Origin: Nonomuraea sp. NEAU-A123
GTDB taxonomy: Bacteria > Actinomycetota > Actinomycetes > Streptosporangiales > Streptosporangiaceae
Direction of reading: 5' to 3'
DNA: 64,000 nucleotides
Assembly (NCBI RefSeq): GCF_018603905.1
Contig: NZ_JAHFZZ010000008.1
Coordinates: 1 to 64,000 of the forward strand
Numbering within the stretch: position 1 is the first letter of the stretch; each line of letters opens with the position of its first letter. Positions 1 through 8,250 of this stretch are shown in pieces. Under the pieces are notes generated by a model, which saw nothing but the letters and a program-made list of their open reading frames with translations, was not told where the DNA came from and searched no databases. The translations under genes were made by a program, and so were the position numbers.

Positions 1-114
1 CCGCCCAAGAACACCTTCGCGACCAAGAAACGTGACACTGCGCAACCAGCGAGCAAGGCAAGCTACAAGATCAAAATCATGAGGAAAGCACCCCCACCTG
101 CGCAGATGTCTTAA
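1..114 (+). CDS. Possible 3' end of a CDS cut by the window edge
   Basis: Frame 1 is open from the first base to a TAA at 112-114, giving 37 residues rich in Lys and Ala that end in PPPAQMS. The first dozen codons end mostly in G or C, as in the neighbouring genes, and the other two frames close early. No domain can be recognised in so short a tail. It may equally be non-coding. The stretch from 115 to 222 holds nothing I can identify. Confidence 0.35.
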   Translation, partial: PPKNTFATKKRDTAQPASKASYKIKIMRKAPPPAQMS

Positions 115-222
115 CTCACCGGCATTGCGTTCGGTGTCGGCTTTTTGCAGGCGTCAGAACGAGCGGGCGCGGCCCGCGACGTCAGAGTGTGGCCATCATC
201 GAGCCTCTCGGCCCGGTGGCGC

Positions 223-573
223 TCAGTTATCCGTTGCCTCGGCGAGGCCGCCGGGCGTGCCCCCGTCGAGAAGGTGTGCCCCGGCGTCGTGCAAGGTGAT
301 GCCGAAGCGCGCGCTGTCGGCGAGCATCCGGTCGTCGTCCGCGTTGATCGCTTTGAAACGGGTCTCGCGGGTCGGGCCGTCGCCGACGAGGTGGCCACAG
401 AGGTGACCGGCGCGGTTGTACACGGCCCAGCGGCCCGCGGCCACCTGCGGCATCGAAGCAGGGTTGTCCTTGAGCCACTGCGCGTTGGCCGCGTGCTCGG
501 CCCGCTCGTCGACCTCGGTGGGCGCGGCGGACTCCATCGTGGCCAGGTCTTCGGTTGTGCGAGGACTACTCAT
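223..573 (-). CDS. Hypothetical protein, 116 aa
   Basis: I do not recognise this protein. It is small, soluble and acidic, with an Ala/Glu/Asp-rich N-terminal third (DLATMESAAPTEVDERAEHA) followed by a mixed region containing GRWAVYNRAGHLCGHLVGDG. There is no signal peptide or membrane segment. The open frame extends to 618, but I chose the ATG at 573 because the extra 15 residues look non-native. It stands alone, with about 130 bases between it and the downstream end of the GAF-ANTAR gene. Codon use is normal for the window, which supports a real gene. Confidence 0.55.
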   Translation of the reverse strand: MSSPRTTEDLATMESAAPTEVDERAEHAANAQWLKDNPASMPQVAAGRWAVYNRAGHLCGHLVGDGPTRETRFKAINADDDRMLADSARFGITLHDAGAHLLDGGTPGGLAEATDN

Positions 574-705
574 CGTGCGTCCCGCTCTCAGGATTGTGGC
601 TGACGTCCCCCGATACATCGGAGGAACACTCGGTGCCTAGGCCCCATGCTATCCGGCGTATACCACCTCTCACCGACCTGGGACTTCAGGAGCTCCCGCC
701 GAGCG

Positions 706-1488
706 TCACCGCGGCGGGTCGGCATCCTCGGCCGAGGGGGCGGGACGGAAGGCCACCAGGCCGGGGTCGGCGGCGCGGGCGACCACCTCCCGCGCGAGTT
801 CGGTCAGCTGCAGGCTGTGGTCGCGGGCGTGCCGGCGCAGCACGGCGAAGGACTGCTCCATCGGCAGCGTGTAACGCTCGCTGAGCATGCCCTTGGCCTG
901 TTCGATGACCACCCGGCTGTTGAGCGCGTGCTGCAACTGCTCGGACAGGACCTGGCCTTCCCGGATGGCGCGCTCCTGCAGCAGCCCGATGGTGGCGATG
1001 TCGGCCAGGGCCTGGGCGAGCGCGACGGTGGGGGCCGGAAGTTCGCCGGGCTCGTGGCGGAACAGGTTCATCGCGCCGATCACCTGGTTGCGCAGCCGCA
1101 TCGGCAGCGCGTCGACCGCGCGAAACCCGTTGACCTGCGCCTGTCCGGCGAAGCGGGGCCAGCGCCGCATGGCCTCCGCTGTGGCCAGGTCGGCACAGTG
1201 CACGGACTGGCCGGTGGCGAAACAGTCCAGACAGGGACCCTGGTCGGTCTGGAGCTGGAACAGCTCCAGCAGCCGGCTCTGCTCACTCGATGCGCCCACC
1301 AACCGCAACTTCTCGCCGGGGGCGGCGAACAGCAGCCCGGCGGCGTCGACGTCGAGGAGTCGCACGCACTGCTCGGCCAGGCCGTGCATGAAGTCGATGA
1401 TGTCGAACCCGGTTACCAGCGTGTCGGCCAAGGTGATGAACGCCTGGGCGACCTGTAACGCCGGGCCCTGGGACGGGGGAAGGTCCAC
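706..1488 (-). CDS. GAF and ANTAR domain-containing regulator
   Basis: A 260-residue protein with an N-terminal GAF-type sensor fold (about residues 20-165) and a C-terminal ANTAR RNA-binding domain (about 185-240). The ANTAR signature VVIEQAKGMLSERYTLPM is clear, followed by the SFAVLRRHARDHSLQLTELA helices. ANTAR proteins bind paired hairpins in nascent RNA and prevent termination; in actinomycetes GAF-ANTAR proteins are common stress or redox regulators. The GAF ligand cannot be deduced. The start is a GTG without a convincing ribosome site, so it is tentative. No partner kinase or obvious target hairpin is adjacent. Confidence 0.9.
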   Translation of the reverse strand: MDLPPSQGPALQVAQAFITLADTLVTGFDIIDFMHGLAEQCVRLLDVDAAGLLFAAPGEKLRLVGASSEQSRLLELFQLQTDQGPCLDCFATGQSVHCADLATAEAMRRWPRFAGQAQVNGFRAVDALPMRLRNQVIGAMNLFRHEPGELPAPTVALAQALADIATIGLLQERAIREGQVLSEQLQHALNSRVVIEQAKGMLSERYTLPMEQSFAVLRRHARDHSLQLTELAREVVARAADPGLVAFRPAPSAEDADPPR

Positions 1489-1536
1489 GCTCAGCAGCCT
1501 ACGCCGCCGACCCGGCGATCCGGTGGGAACTACCGG

Positions 1537-2085
1537 CTACCCGATCGGCGGACCGGTGATGTGCCCGCCCTCGTTCTCCCAGCCGTCCGAGACTTCCTGG
1601 CCCGCCTGCCGGGCACTGCCTGTGGCGGGCAGGCGGGTACTGGTGAGGAGGTCGACCGGCCACAAGCCGGTCGTGTCCTCCGCGCCGAGCTTGAGCGCGG
1701 CCTCGGCGGGCCCGCTCGCGGTGTCCGGTGGGATGACCAGCAGGACGACCGGCTCGGCACCCGCGAGGATCAACGTGATCACGTGCGGGTCGGTGTTGCG
1801 GAACCAGCCGACCTTGACCTGGCGCCCGGGTGCCGGGATACGACGCGGGATGTGGTCCCACGCGTCCTCGCGCACGCCGACCCGCAACGTGGTCTGGTCG
1901 AGCCGCTGATCGACGGCGGCGATGAGCCCGGGCAGCTCCGCGGCCGCGTCGCGGGAGTGGGGCCACCACGCCCCGTCCACCACGGATCGCCGGCTCAGGA
2001 CGGGATTCAGACTGAGCCGTATGTCGGAGTCGACGGCGGGAACCGCGGAAAGCGGCTTGAGATGAGTAAGAACTGACGCCTTCAT
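1537..2085 (-). CDS. DUF5994 family protein
   Basis: The product, about 182 aa, carries the hallmarks of the actinobacterial DUF5994 family: SRRSVVDGAWWPHSRD, a predicted alpha/beta core with VGVREDAWDHIPRRIP, VKVGWFRNTDPHVITL and LLVIPPDTAS. Its function is unknown. Members are small cytoplasmic proteins often found beside GAF/ANTAR regulators, as here. The frame is open to 2169, but homology begins just after the ATG at 2085, so I use that start. An AGG-containing stretch lies 5-12 bases upstream. The C-terminal tail past GAEDTTG is poorly conserved and Gly/Glu-rich. Confidence 0.82.
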   Translation of the reverse strand: MKASVLTHLKPLSAVPAVDSDIRLSLNPVLSRRSVVDGAWWPHSRDAAAELPGLIAAVDQRLDQTTLRVGVREDAWDHIPRRIPAPGRQVKVGWFRNTDPHVITLILAGAEPVVLLVIPPDTASGPAEAALKLGAEDTTGLWPVDLLTSTRLPATGSARQAGQEVSDGWENEGGHITGPPIG

Positions 2086-2263
2086 GGTCGCCTGACCTGT
2101 CCGGCCCAACACGAGGAGGCCGACAATCGCGGATCGCCGCGGGCGACGCCGACCTGAGTGCCAACGCACGAAATGTCCTCGGTACCTGAATTCTACCTCA
2201 CCGGCGAAGAGCGTCCCGGACGACAGGAGCTTGATCCGACCAGGAGGGTGAGAGTAACATGAG

Positions 2264-2281
2264 ATGTTAATCGTTTAACAT
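2264..2281. promoter_or_regulatory. LacI-type operator, distal copy
   Basis: ATGTTAATCGTTTAACAT is an 18-bp inverted repeat with a central CG and 7 of 8 arm positions paired, the classical form of a LacI/GalR-family site. An overlapping inverted pair TAACAT-GAG-ATGTTA lies at 2255-2269. It sits about 110 bases upstream of the lacI-family gene. A second copy lies at 2374-2391. Confidence 0.7.
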
Positions 2282-2373
2282 CGACGAGAGGGAAACTGGG
2301 ATGACCATCCACACGCCGATCGTCGTACCACTTCAAGAACCGCGAAAAACCTGTTTTCCCTGTAGGGAATATT

Positions 2374-2391
2374 ATGTTATTCGACTAACAT
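2374..2391. promoter_or_regulatory. LacI-type operator overlapping the regulator start codon
   Basis: ATGTTATTCGACTAACAT has the same arms (ATGTTA...TAACAT) and central CG as the site at 2264-2281. Its last two bases are the first two of the ATG of the LacI-family gene, so binding would block transcription or elongation of that gene and the sulfatase behind it. Autorepression is the inference. Confidence 0.7.
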
Positions 2392-3391
2392 GAGACCCAC
2401 AGCGCGACAGGTGGCCGAGCTGGCGCAGGTGTCGGTGGCGACCGTGTCCTATGTGCTCAGCGGCCGGGACCGGCCCGTCGCCGCCGAGACGAGGCAGCGG
2501 GTGCTCGACGCGGCCAGGCAGCTCGGCTACACGCCCAACCAGGCGGCCAGGAGCCTGCGCAAGCGCCGGACCCAGCGGGTCTGCCTGGTCCAGGGCTCGC
2601 TCGGCGGCAATCCCAGCGACGAGCGGCTGGCCAGGGACCTGCACGAGATGGCCGACGTACACGGCTACTCCGTGATCACGCTCGCCGTCTACTCCGAGGG
2701 CCGCGCGCGAGCGGCGGCCGACGTGCTGCGGAGCGGGATCGCCGACGGCGCGCTGGTCAATCAGACCGGCGACCACCTCACCCACGACCTGCTGGCCGAG
2801 ATCGTCGCCGCCGGACTGCCGATGGTGGTGGTCCGCAACGAGAGCGTGCCGGACGGCTGTGACGTCGTACGGACGCCGGAGACGCAGGTCAGCGCCGAGG
2901 CGGTCGAGCACCTGCTGGCCGAGGGCCGGACTCGCATCGCCTTCATGGCCCACCGCGACGAGCTCTACCGAGACCACCCCACCGGCAGGCTGCTGGGCTA
3001 CACGACGGCCCTCGACCGGCACGGCGTGGACCGGCGGATGATCGTCTCCGGCGCGGACGACCGCGTGGCGGCCTACCAGTCCGCCACCGAGCTCCTGCGT
3101 TCTCCCGACCGGCCGGACGCCATCTTCGCGGCTTCCGACCGGGCGGCGATCAGCGTGATCAATGCCGCCAGAGACGCCGGGCTGAGCGTGCCCGGCGACG
3201 TCGCGGTGATCGGCGTCGGCAACATCGACGAGGGCCTCATCAGCAACCCGCAGCTCAGCACCGTCGGCCCGCTCCGACACGACTACACCGACGTCGTGCG
3301 CCTGCTCTTCGACCGCCTCCAGGCCGATGAGCCCCTGCCCGCCCGCGAGATCGTCCGCCCCTGGACGTTCCTGCGGCGGGGCTCTTCCTAA
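2390..3391 (+). CDS. LacI family transcriptional regulator (sulfatase locus)
   Basis: A 333-residue regulator. Residues 5-50 form the LacI helix-turn-helix (RQVAELAQVSVATVSYVLSG, then PNQAARSLRKRRT as the hinge region). Residues 65-333 form a periplasmic-binding-protein-like sugar sensor with the usual IFAASDRAAISVINAARDAG and PGDVAVIGVGN segments. No Shine-Dalgarno lies close to the ATG; the nearest purine run, TAGGGAA, is about 20 bases away, so the message may be leaderless. A 48-base gap separates it from the downstream sulfatase, so the two are probably co-transcribed. The inducer is likely a sugar or sulfated sugar (inference). Confidence 0.92.
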   Translation: MRPTARQVAELAQVSVATVSYVLSGRDRPVAAETRQRVLDAARQLGYTPNQAARSLRKRRTQRVCLVQGSLGGNPSDERLARDLHEMADVHGYSVITLAVYSEGRARAAADVLRSGIADGALVNQTGDHLTHDLLAEIVAAGLPMVVVRNESVPDGCDVVRTPETQVSAEAVEHLLAEGRTRIAFMAHRDELYRDHPTGRLLGYTTALDRHGVDRRMIVSGADDRVAAYQSATELLRSPDRPDAIFAASDRAAISVINAARDAGLSVPGDVAVIGVGNIDEGLISNPQLSTVGPLRHDYTDVVRLLFDRLQADEPLPAREIVRPWTFLRRGSS

Positions 3392-3439
3392 GGGCGTTTG
3401 GTAGCACCCCCCTGACCGGCCTTCGATAGGAGCTCCTTC

Positions 3440-4810
3440 TTGCGTCCGAACGTGATCGTCGTCTTCACCGACCAGCAACGATGGGACACCGTAGGCCCCT
3501 TCACCCCGAACCTCGATCGGATGGCCCGGCACGGCACGCAGGCCACGGTCGCGCTGACCCCGCAGCCGGTGTGCGCGCCCGCCCGCGCGGCCCTGCAGAC
3601 GGGCCGCTATCCGACCACCACAGGGGTCTACCGCAACGGCCGCGTCCTGCCCGCCGAGGAGCGCACGCTGGCGCACCACTTCGGCGCGGCCGGATACGCC
3701 ACCGGCTACATCGGCAAGTGGCACCTGGCCGCCACCGAGCCGGTGCCCGAGGAGCTGCGCGGCGGCTACCGGTCATGGCTGGCGGCCAACGCGCTCGAGC
3801 ACACCTCCGGCGCCTACCGCACGATCGTGTACGACGAGGCGAACGACCCCGTCTTCCTGCCCGGTTACCGCTCCGACGCGCTGGTCGACGCGGCCGTCCG
3901 GTTCGTCGCCGACCACCACGAGGAGCCGTTCTTCCTCTTCCTGTCCTTCATCGAACCGCACCACCAGAACGAGGTGGACAGCTACCCGGCCCCCGACGGC
4001 TACGAGGAGCGCTACCAGGGCCGCTGGACGCCACCGGACCTGGCCGCGCTGGGCGGCACGGCCGCCCGGCACCTGGGCGGATATCTGGGCCAGGTCAAGC
4101 GGCTGGACGAAGGACTGGGCCGGCTGCTCGACGCGCTGAAGAGCATGGAGCTGCTCGACGACACGATCGTCGCCTACACCTCCGACCACGGCAACCACTT
4201 CAAGACCCGCAACGGCGAGTACAAACGGTCCTGCCACGACGCGTCGCTGCGGGTGCCCCTGGCCGTGCGCGGGCCCGGGTTCGACGGGGGTGGCGCCATC
4301 GCCCGGCCGGTCAGCGTCATCGACCTGCCGCCCACGCTGCTGGAGGCCGCCGGGCTGCCCGTACCGGAGAACATGCAGGGCCGGTCGTTCCTGCCGCTGC
4401 TGGGCGACGCCCGCGCGCCCTGGCCGGACGAGGTGTTCTTCCAGGTGAGCGAGTCGGAGGTGGGGCGGGGTATCCGTACCTCGCGGTGGAAGTACTACGC
4501 CGTCGCCGAGGACGCCGACCCGTTGACCGAGCCCGCCTCCGCCCGCTACCGCGAGCAGGCCCTGTACGACCTGGACCACGACCCGCACGAGCTGGTCAAC
4601 CTGGCCGGGCACCGATCCCACCTGGAGGTGGCGGCCGGCCTGCGCACCCGGCTGCTGCACAGGATCGTGGCGGCGGGCGAGTCCAAGCCGGTCATCGAGC
4701 CGGCCACCGAGGTCGACGGCCGCGACCAGGCGCTACCCGACCCTGCCGTACGGCTGCGCGGCCCGGAACCGGCCAGATTCGGCCACCAGCCCTCGACCAG
4801 CGGGCCGTGA
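3440..4810 (+). CDS. Cys-type sulfatase
   Basis: An S1-type sulfatase of 456 aa that hydrolyses sulfate esters. The formylglycine motif CAPARAALQTGR (C-x-[P/A]-x-R) is at residues 45-56, preceded by the metal ligands in VVFTDQQRWDT and followed by YIGKWHLA and YTSDHGNHF, the second metal site. Cys45 must be oxidised to formylglycine; the enzyme for this is encoded at 4842-5759. There is no signal peptide, so it is probably cytoplasmic and acts on imported substrate. The start is TTG with a good AGGAGC site 6 bases upstream. It follows the LacI gene and converges on the FGE gene. The substrate is not predictable from sequence alone. Confidence 0.93.
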   Translation: MRPNVIVVFTDQQRWDTVGPFTPNLDRMARHGTQATVALTPQPVCAPARAALQTGRYPTTTGVYRNGRVLPAEERTLAHHFGAAGYATGYIGKWHLAATEPVPEELRGGYRSWLAANALEHTSGAYRTIVYDEANDPVFLPGYRSDALVDAAVRFVADHHEEPFFLFLSFIEPHHQNEVDSYPAPDGYEERYQGRWTPPDLAALGGTAARHLGGYLGQVKRLDEGLGRLLDALKSMELLDDTIVAYTSDHGNHFKTRNGEYKRSCHDASLRVPLAVRGPGFDGGGAIARPVSVIDLPPTLLEAAGLPVPENMQGRSFLPLLGDARAPWPDEVFFQVSESEVGRGIRTSRWKYYAVAEDADPLTEPASARYREQALYDLDHDPHELVNLAGHRSHLEVAAGLRTRLLHRIVAAGESKPVIEPATEVDGRDQALPDPAVRLRGPEPARFGHQPSTSGP

Positions 4811-4841
4811 CCAGCGGGTCGTGGTCGGCCGGGAGCTCATC

Positions 4842-5759
4842 TCATAGGGACACGGTGCGGAAGCCGCCGTTGGCCATCGATGAGTCGGGCGTGTTCGAGG
4901 AGCGTGCCGAGTTGCGGTAGCGGTTGCAGTAGGAGTCGTGGCACAGGAACGAGCCGCCGCGCAGCACCCGGGCCGTGCCGCGGAGCGGGCCGCGCGGATC
5001 GGCGGGCGGGGAGTAGGCGTAGTAGTCAGGGGCGTACCAGTCCGAACACCACTCCCAGACGTTGCCGACCGTCTGCCAGAGCCCGTACGCGTTGGGCGCG
5101 AACGTCCGGACCGGGGCCGTGGTCAGGTAGCCGTCGGCCAGCGTGTTCTCGGCGGGGAACACGCCCTGCCAGATGTTCACCGGCCACGCGTCCTCGGGCA
5201 GGTCGTCACCCCACGGGTAGCGCGCGCCGTCGAGGCCGCCCCGCGAGGCGTACTCCCATTCGGCCTCGGTCGGGAGGCGCCGGCCGGCCCACGAGCAGTA
5301 GGCGACCGCGTCGTTCCAGCTCACGTGGACCACGGGGTGGTCGGCCTCGGCCGCGGACAGGGCGCCGCCCGGGTGCCGCCAGTCGGCGCCGCGGACACCG
5401 ACCCACCAGGGGGTGCCCGCGGCGGGACCCATCACGTCCTCCGGCCCGGCCGCCAGGGCCAGGTGGAAGACGGCGGAGAAGCCGTACTCCTCGGCCTCGG
5501 TCCGGTAGCCGGTCGCGTCGGCGAAGTCGGCGAAGTCGGCCGTCGTCACGCTGGTCGCGTCAATGGAGAACGGCGACAGGACCACCGGATGGACGGGCCC
5601 CTCGCCGTCGCCCCAGTTGCCGTCGCCGGTGGCGTCTCCCATCTGGAACTCGCCGCCGGGCAGGTCCACCTGCTCGATCGTGTGCGTCCCCCGCGCGGCG
5701 AACCGTACGGGTTCCATCGGGGACGCCGACGTCGCAGGCGTGCAGCAACTATCCGACAT
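4842..5759 (-). CDS. Formylglycine-generating enzyme (FGE/SUMF1 family)
   Basis: A copper-dependent oxidase that converts the active-site Cys of sulfatases to formylglycine. The product, about 305 aa, aligns in order with actinobacterial FGEs: PGGEFQMGD at the N-terminus, HPVVHVSWNDAVAYCSWAGRRLPTEAEWEYA in the core, GNVWEWCSDW, and the C-terminal RGGSFLCHDSYCNRYR, whose two Cys (spacing C-x4-C) are the copper-binding pair. The NTPDSS substrate-groove segment is also present. A longer start at 5807 overlaps the stop of the upstream sulfatase (ATGA) and would allow translational coupling; I prefer the ATG at 5759 because it matches family N-termini. It is the last gene of the ROK-ABC-sulfatase operon. 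Confidence 0.93.
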   Translation of the reverse strand: MSDSCCTPATSASPMEPVRFAARGTHTIEQVDLPGGEFQMGDATGDGNWGDGEGPVHPVVLSPFSIDATSVTTADFADFADATGYRTEAEEYGFSAVFHLALAAGPEDVMGPAAGTPWWVGVRGADWRHPGGALSAAEADHPVVHVSWNDAVAYCSWAGRRLPTEAEWEYASRGGLDGARYPWGDDLPEDAWPVNIWQGVFPAENTLADGYLTTAPVRTFAPNAYGLWQTVGNVWEWCSDWYAPDYYAYSPPADPRGPLRGTARVLRGGSFLCHDSYCNRYRNSARSSNTPDSSMANGGFRTVSL

Positions 5760-5803
5760 GTTTGTCACGATACTGGGGCGAGCCTGACCAGCCGACGCGT
5801 GCC

Positions 5804-7282
5804 TCATCGGTAGGTGGCCTCGTCGAGCCCGCTCATCGTCGGGTCGTAGGAGACGTCGCCGACGTCGTACATCGACGTCATCCAGTGGTAGAAGTTGTCA
5901 CCCCGATCCCGCAGCACCTGGTACAGCCGCCGCATCAACCGGCCGCGCACCGCGTCCATCTCGGGATACGGGTAGACGTTGAGCAGTTCGTCCGGGTCGG
6001 TGAACAGGTCGTACAGCTCGTTCGTCGAGTCCGGGTTGACGACCAGCTTGTAGCGGTCGGTCCGGATCATCCGCTGCGGGTACGGGAAGTGGTGCCCGTG
6101 GAACTCGCAGACGATGTCCTGCTCCCACGCCACCTCGCCGGCCTCGTCGGCGGAGACGAGCGGCAGCAGGCTGCGCGAGTCGACGGCGGGAGCGGGGTCG
6201 ATCCCGGCCAGTTCGAGGATGGTCGCCGTGCAGTCCAGCAGGCTGACGAACTCCGACCGGACGACCCCGGGCTGCTGCCCCGGGACGCGGAGCAGGCCGG
6301 GTGTGCGATAGATGTCCTCGTACATCGCCGGGCCCTTGTCGTGCAGCCGGTGCGCGCCGGTGAACTCACCGTGGTCGCACGTGAAGAACACGGCCGTGTC
6401 GTCGACCAGCCCGAGGCGCCGCATGGCGTCCATGACCCGGCCGATCTGGGCGTCGATGAGCGCGACGTACCCCCAGTAGACGGCGATGAGCTTGCGCGTC
6501 ACCTCCAGCGGCATGGTGTCGAACGTCCAGTGCGCGCTGTAGTTGGCCTGCACCTGCGGTTTGCCGGCGAAGGTCTCCGCGATCGACTTGGGCAGCTCGA
6601 CCAGCTCGGGGTCGAACAGGTCGAAGAACTCGTCCGGCACGATGTACGGCAGGTGCGGCCCGAAGAAGTTGAGCTGCAGGAAGAACGGCTCCGGCTCGGC
6701 CGCGTACCGCTCCAGCATCTCGATCGCCCGCGTCGCCAGGTAATGCTCGAACGTCGCCTCGACCGGCTGGCGCAGCCGCGCGGCCAGCAGGTTGCCGGGC
6801 CCGCCGTTCGGCAGCGTCCCGCGGATGTGGTCGTGGATCTCGTACGGCGGCAGGTCGTTGGCGGCCAGGTAGTCCAGATAGTCGGGGTGATCCACGGGGT
6901 TGTGCCACCCCGGCAGGTCCGGCCCGTCGAACCCGAAGTCGGCCGCCCGCCGGTGGTGCCCGACGTGCCACTTGCCGATGAGCCCGCAGTTGTACCCGGC
7001 CTCCCGCAGCGCCTGGGAGAAGGCGAACTGCCCGTCGGGCAGGTCCTCGATGTAGCCGACGTTCCGCTCGTGGTTGGCGAGCAGCTTGTGCCGGAACGGG
7101 GCCAGCCCGGTGAGCAGACTGGCCCGCGCCGGCGTGCAGATGGCGGTCGGGGTGTACCAGCGGTCGAACCGGGTCCCGGTCCTGGCCAGCTCGTCGAGGA
7201 CCGGGGTGGCGGCCAGTTGGTTCCCGTACGCGCCGAGGGTGTCGACCCGGTGCTGGTCGGTCATCAGGAACAGGATGTTCAC
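5804..7282 (-). CDS. Cys-type sulfatase, second copy
   Basis: A 492-residue arylsulfatase-family hydrolase. FLMTDQHRVDTLG gives the first metal ligands, CTPARASLLTG at residues 49-59 is the formylglycine motif, CGLIGKWHVGHH and FFTCDHGEFTGAH supply later active-site residues. The C-terminal part (MIRTDRYKLVVNPDSTNELYDL) is typical of family S1. There is no signal peptide. The start is a GTG at 7282 whose GTGA overlaps the stop of the binding-protein gene, so translation is coupled. It differs strongly from the sulfatase at 3440, suggesting a different substrate. Its place between an SsuABC-like importer and FGE argues for action on an imported sulfated compound. Confidence 0.93.
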   Translation of the reverse strand: MNILFLMTDQHRVDTLGAYGNQLAATPVLDELARTGTRFDRWYTPTAICTPARASLLTGLAPFRHKLLANHERNVGYIEDLPDGQFAFSQALREAGYNCGLIGKWHVGHHRRAADFGFDGPDLPGWHNPVDHPDYLDYLAANDLPPYEIHDHIRGTLPNGGPGNLLAARLRQPVEATFEHYLATRAIEMLERYAAEPEPFFLQLNFFGPHLPYIVPDEFFDLFDPELVELPKSIAETFAGKPQVQANYSAHWTFDTMPLEVTRKLIAVYWGYVALIDAQIGRVMDAMRRLGLVDDTAVFFTCDHGEFTGAHRLHDKGPAMYEDIYRTPGLLRVPGQQPGVVRSEFVSLLDCTATILELAGIDPAPAVDSRSLLPLVSADEAGEVAWEQDIVCEFHGHHFPYPQRMIRTDRYKLVVNPDSTNELYDLFTDPDELLNVYPYPEMDAVRGRLMRRLYQVLRDRGDNFYHWMTSMYDVGDVSYDPTMSGLDEATYR

Positions 7283-8250
7283 TTGGCGGCGCCCGTGAAC
7301 AGGTCGCCGGTGTAATAGGTCTTGGGGGCGACGGGGCCGGTGAGCTTGCCGGCGGCGACGAAGTAGTCGTTCATGCCGGTCAGCCACTTGTCGATCGTGC
7401 CGTCCTTGGTGTAGCCGTCCAGATCGGACAGCGACAGCACCTTGGAGTTGGCCGCGTCGGCCTTCACCTGGTCGGCCGGCTGGTTGAGCATCTTGGCGGT
7501 CGAGGCGACGGTCTCGTCGAGGTGGTCGCTGCGGTACTGGATCGCGTCACGGAGCACGGCGATGACCTTCTGGGTCTTGCCCTGGTCCTTGGCGACGACG
7601 TCGTTGCCGGCGACGAACGCGGTCGGGAACGACACCGTGCCGGCGAAATCCTCGTTCTTGGCCAGCTCGACCAGGTCAGGGACGGCCTTCTTGATCGTGG
7701 CGATCGCCGGATACCAGAAGCCGGCCGCGTCGATCTGCTTGGACGTGAACGCCGACACGATCGTCGCCGCGTCCATCGGGACGATCTTGACGTCGTTCTT
7801 CGTCAGACCGGCCTTCTTCAGGGCGAGCGTGAGGATCATGTCGCCGGAGGTGCCCTCGGGCACGCCGATCGTCTTGCCCTTCAGGTCGGCCATCGTGGCC
7901 GTGCCGGCCTGCGCGATGACGCGGTCGGCGTTGCCGAGCGTGTTCATCGCGACGACCTTGGCCTTGCCGGAGGCGGGCAGCCACATGGCGCCCGGGCCGA
8001 TGTAGCCGAAGTCGAGGTCGCCGGTGCCCAGCGCCTGGATCTGCAGCGGGCCGTTGGTGAAGACGCTGGTCTTCACGTCGATGCCGTGCTTCTTCCACAG
8101 GCCCTGGTCGTTGGCGACGGCGAGCAGGCTGGCGCCGTTGAAGTCGCCGATGTAGCCGAAGTTGACGTGGGTGCCGGCGTCGCCCGACGAGCAGGCGGCC
8201 GTGCCGAGCGCCAGGAGGATGGCGGCAGCGGCTAGGGGTGTCTTCCTCAT
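7279..8250 (-). CDS. SsuA/NMT1-like ABC transporter substrate-binding lipoprotein
   Basis: A 323-aa lipoprotein with a type II signal peptide (lipobox LGTAAC, Cys20) and the nitrate/sulfonate/taurine-binding fold: FGYIGDFNGASLLAVANDQGLWKKHGIDV, LDFGYIGPGAMW, LKGKTIGVPEGTSGD and a Trp/Tyr-containing cleft (AAGFWYPAIATI). AAGGAG precedes the ATG. It overlaps the ATPase gene by 4 bases and the sulfatase by 4. The family imports organosulfur compounds, nitrate or thiamine precursors; with two sulfatases nearby, a sulfonate or sulfate ester is the likeliest ligand. Confidence 0.9.
   Translation of the reverse strand: MRKTPLAAAAILLALGTAACSSGDAGTHVNFGYIGDFNGASLLAVANDQGLWKKHGIDVKTSVFTNGPLQIQALGTGDLDFGYIGPGAMWLPASGKAKVVAMNTLGNADRVIAQAGTATMADLKGKTIGVPEGTSGDMILTLALKKAGLTKNDVKIVPMDAATIVSAFTSKQIDAAGFWYPAIATIKKAVPDLVELAKNEDFAGTVSFPTAFVAGNDVVAKDQGKTQKVIAVLRDAIQYRSDHLDETVASTAKMLNQPADQVKADAANSKVLSLSDLDGYTKDGTIDKWLTGMNDYFVAAGKLTGPVAPKTYYTGDLFTGAAK

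Noticed and set aside
2372..3724. A 450-codon open frame on the minus strand opposite the LacI and sulfatase genes
   Set aside because: It is antisense to two genes with clear motifs, has no domain and is Arg/Gly/Val-rich as expected for GC-rich shadow frames.
4880..7315. An 811-codon plus-strand frame across FGE and sulfatase genes
   Set aside because: Arg/Pro-rich translation without motifs; the minus-strand genes carry complete active sites.
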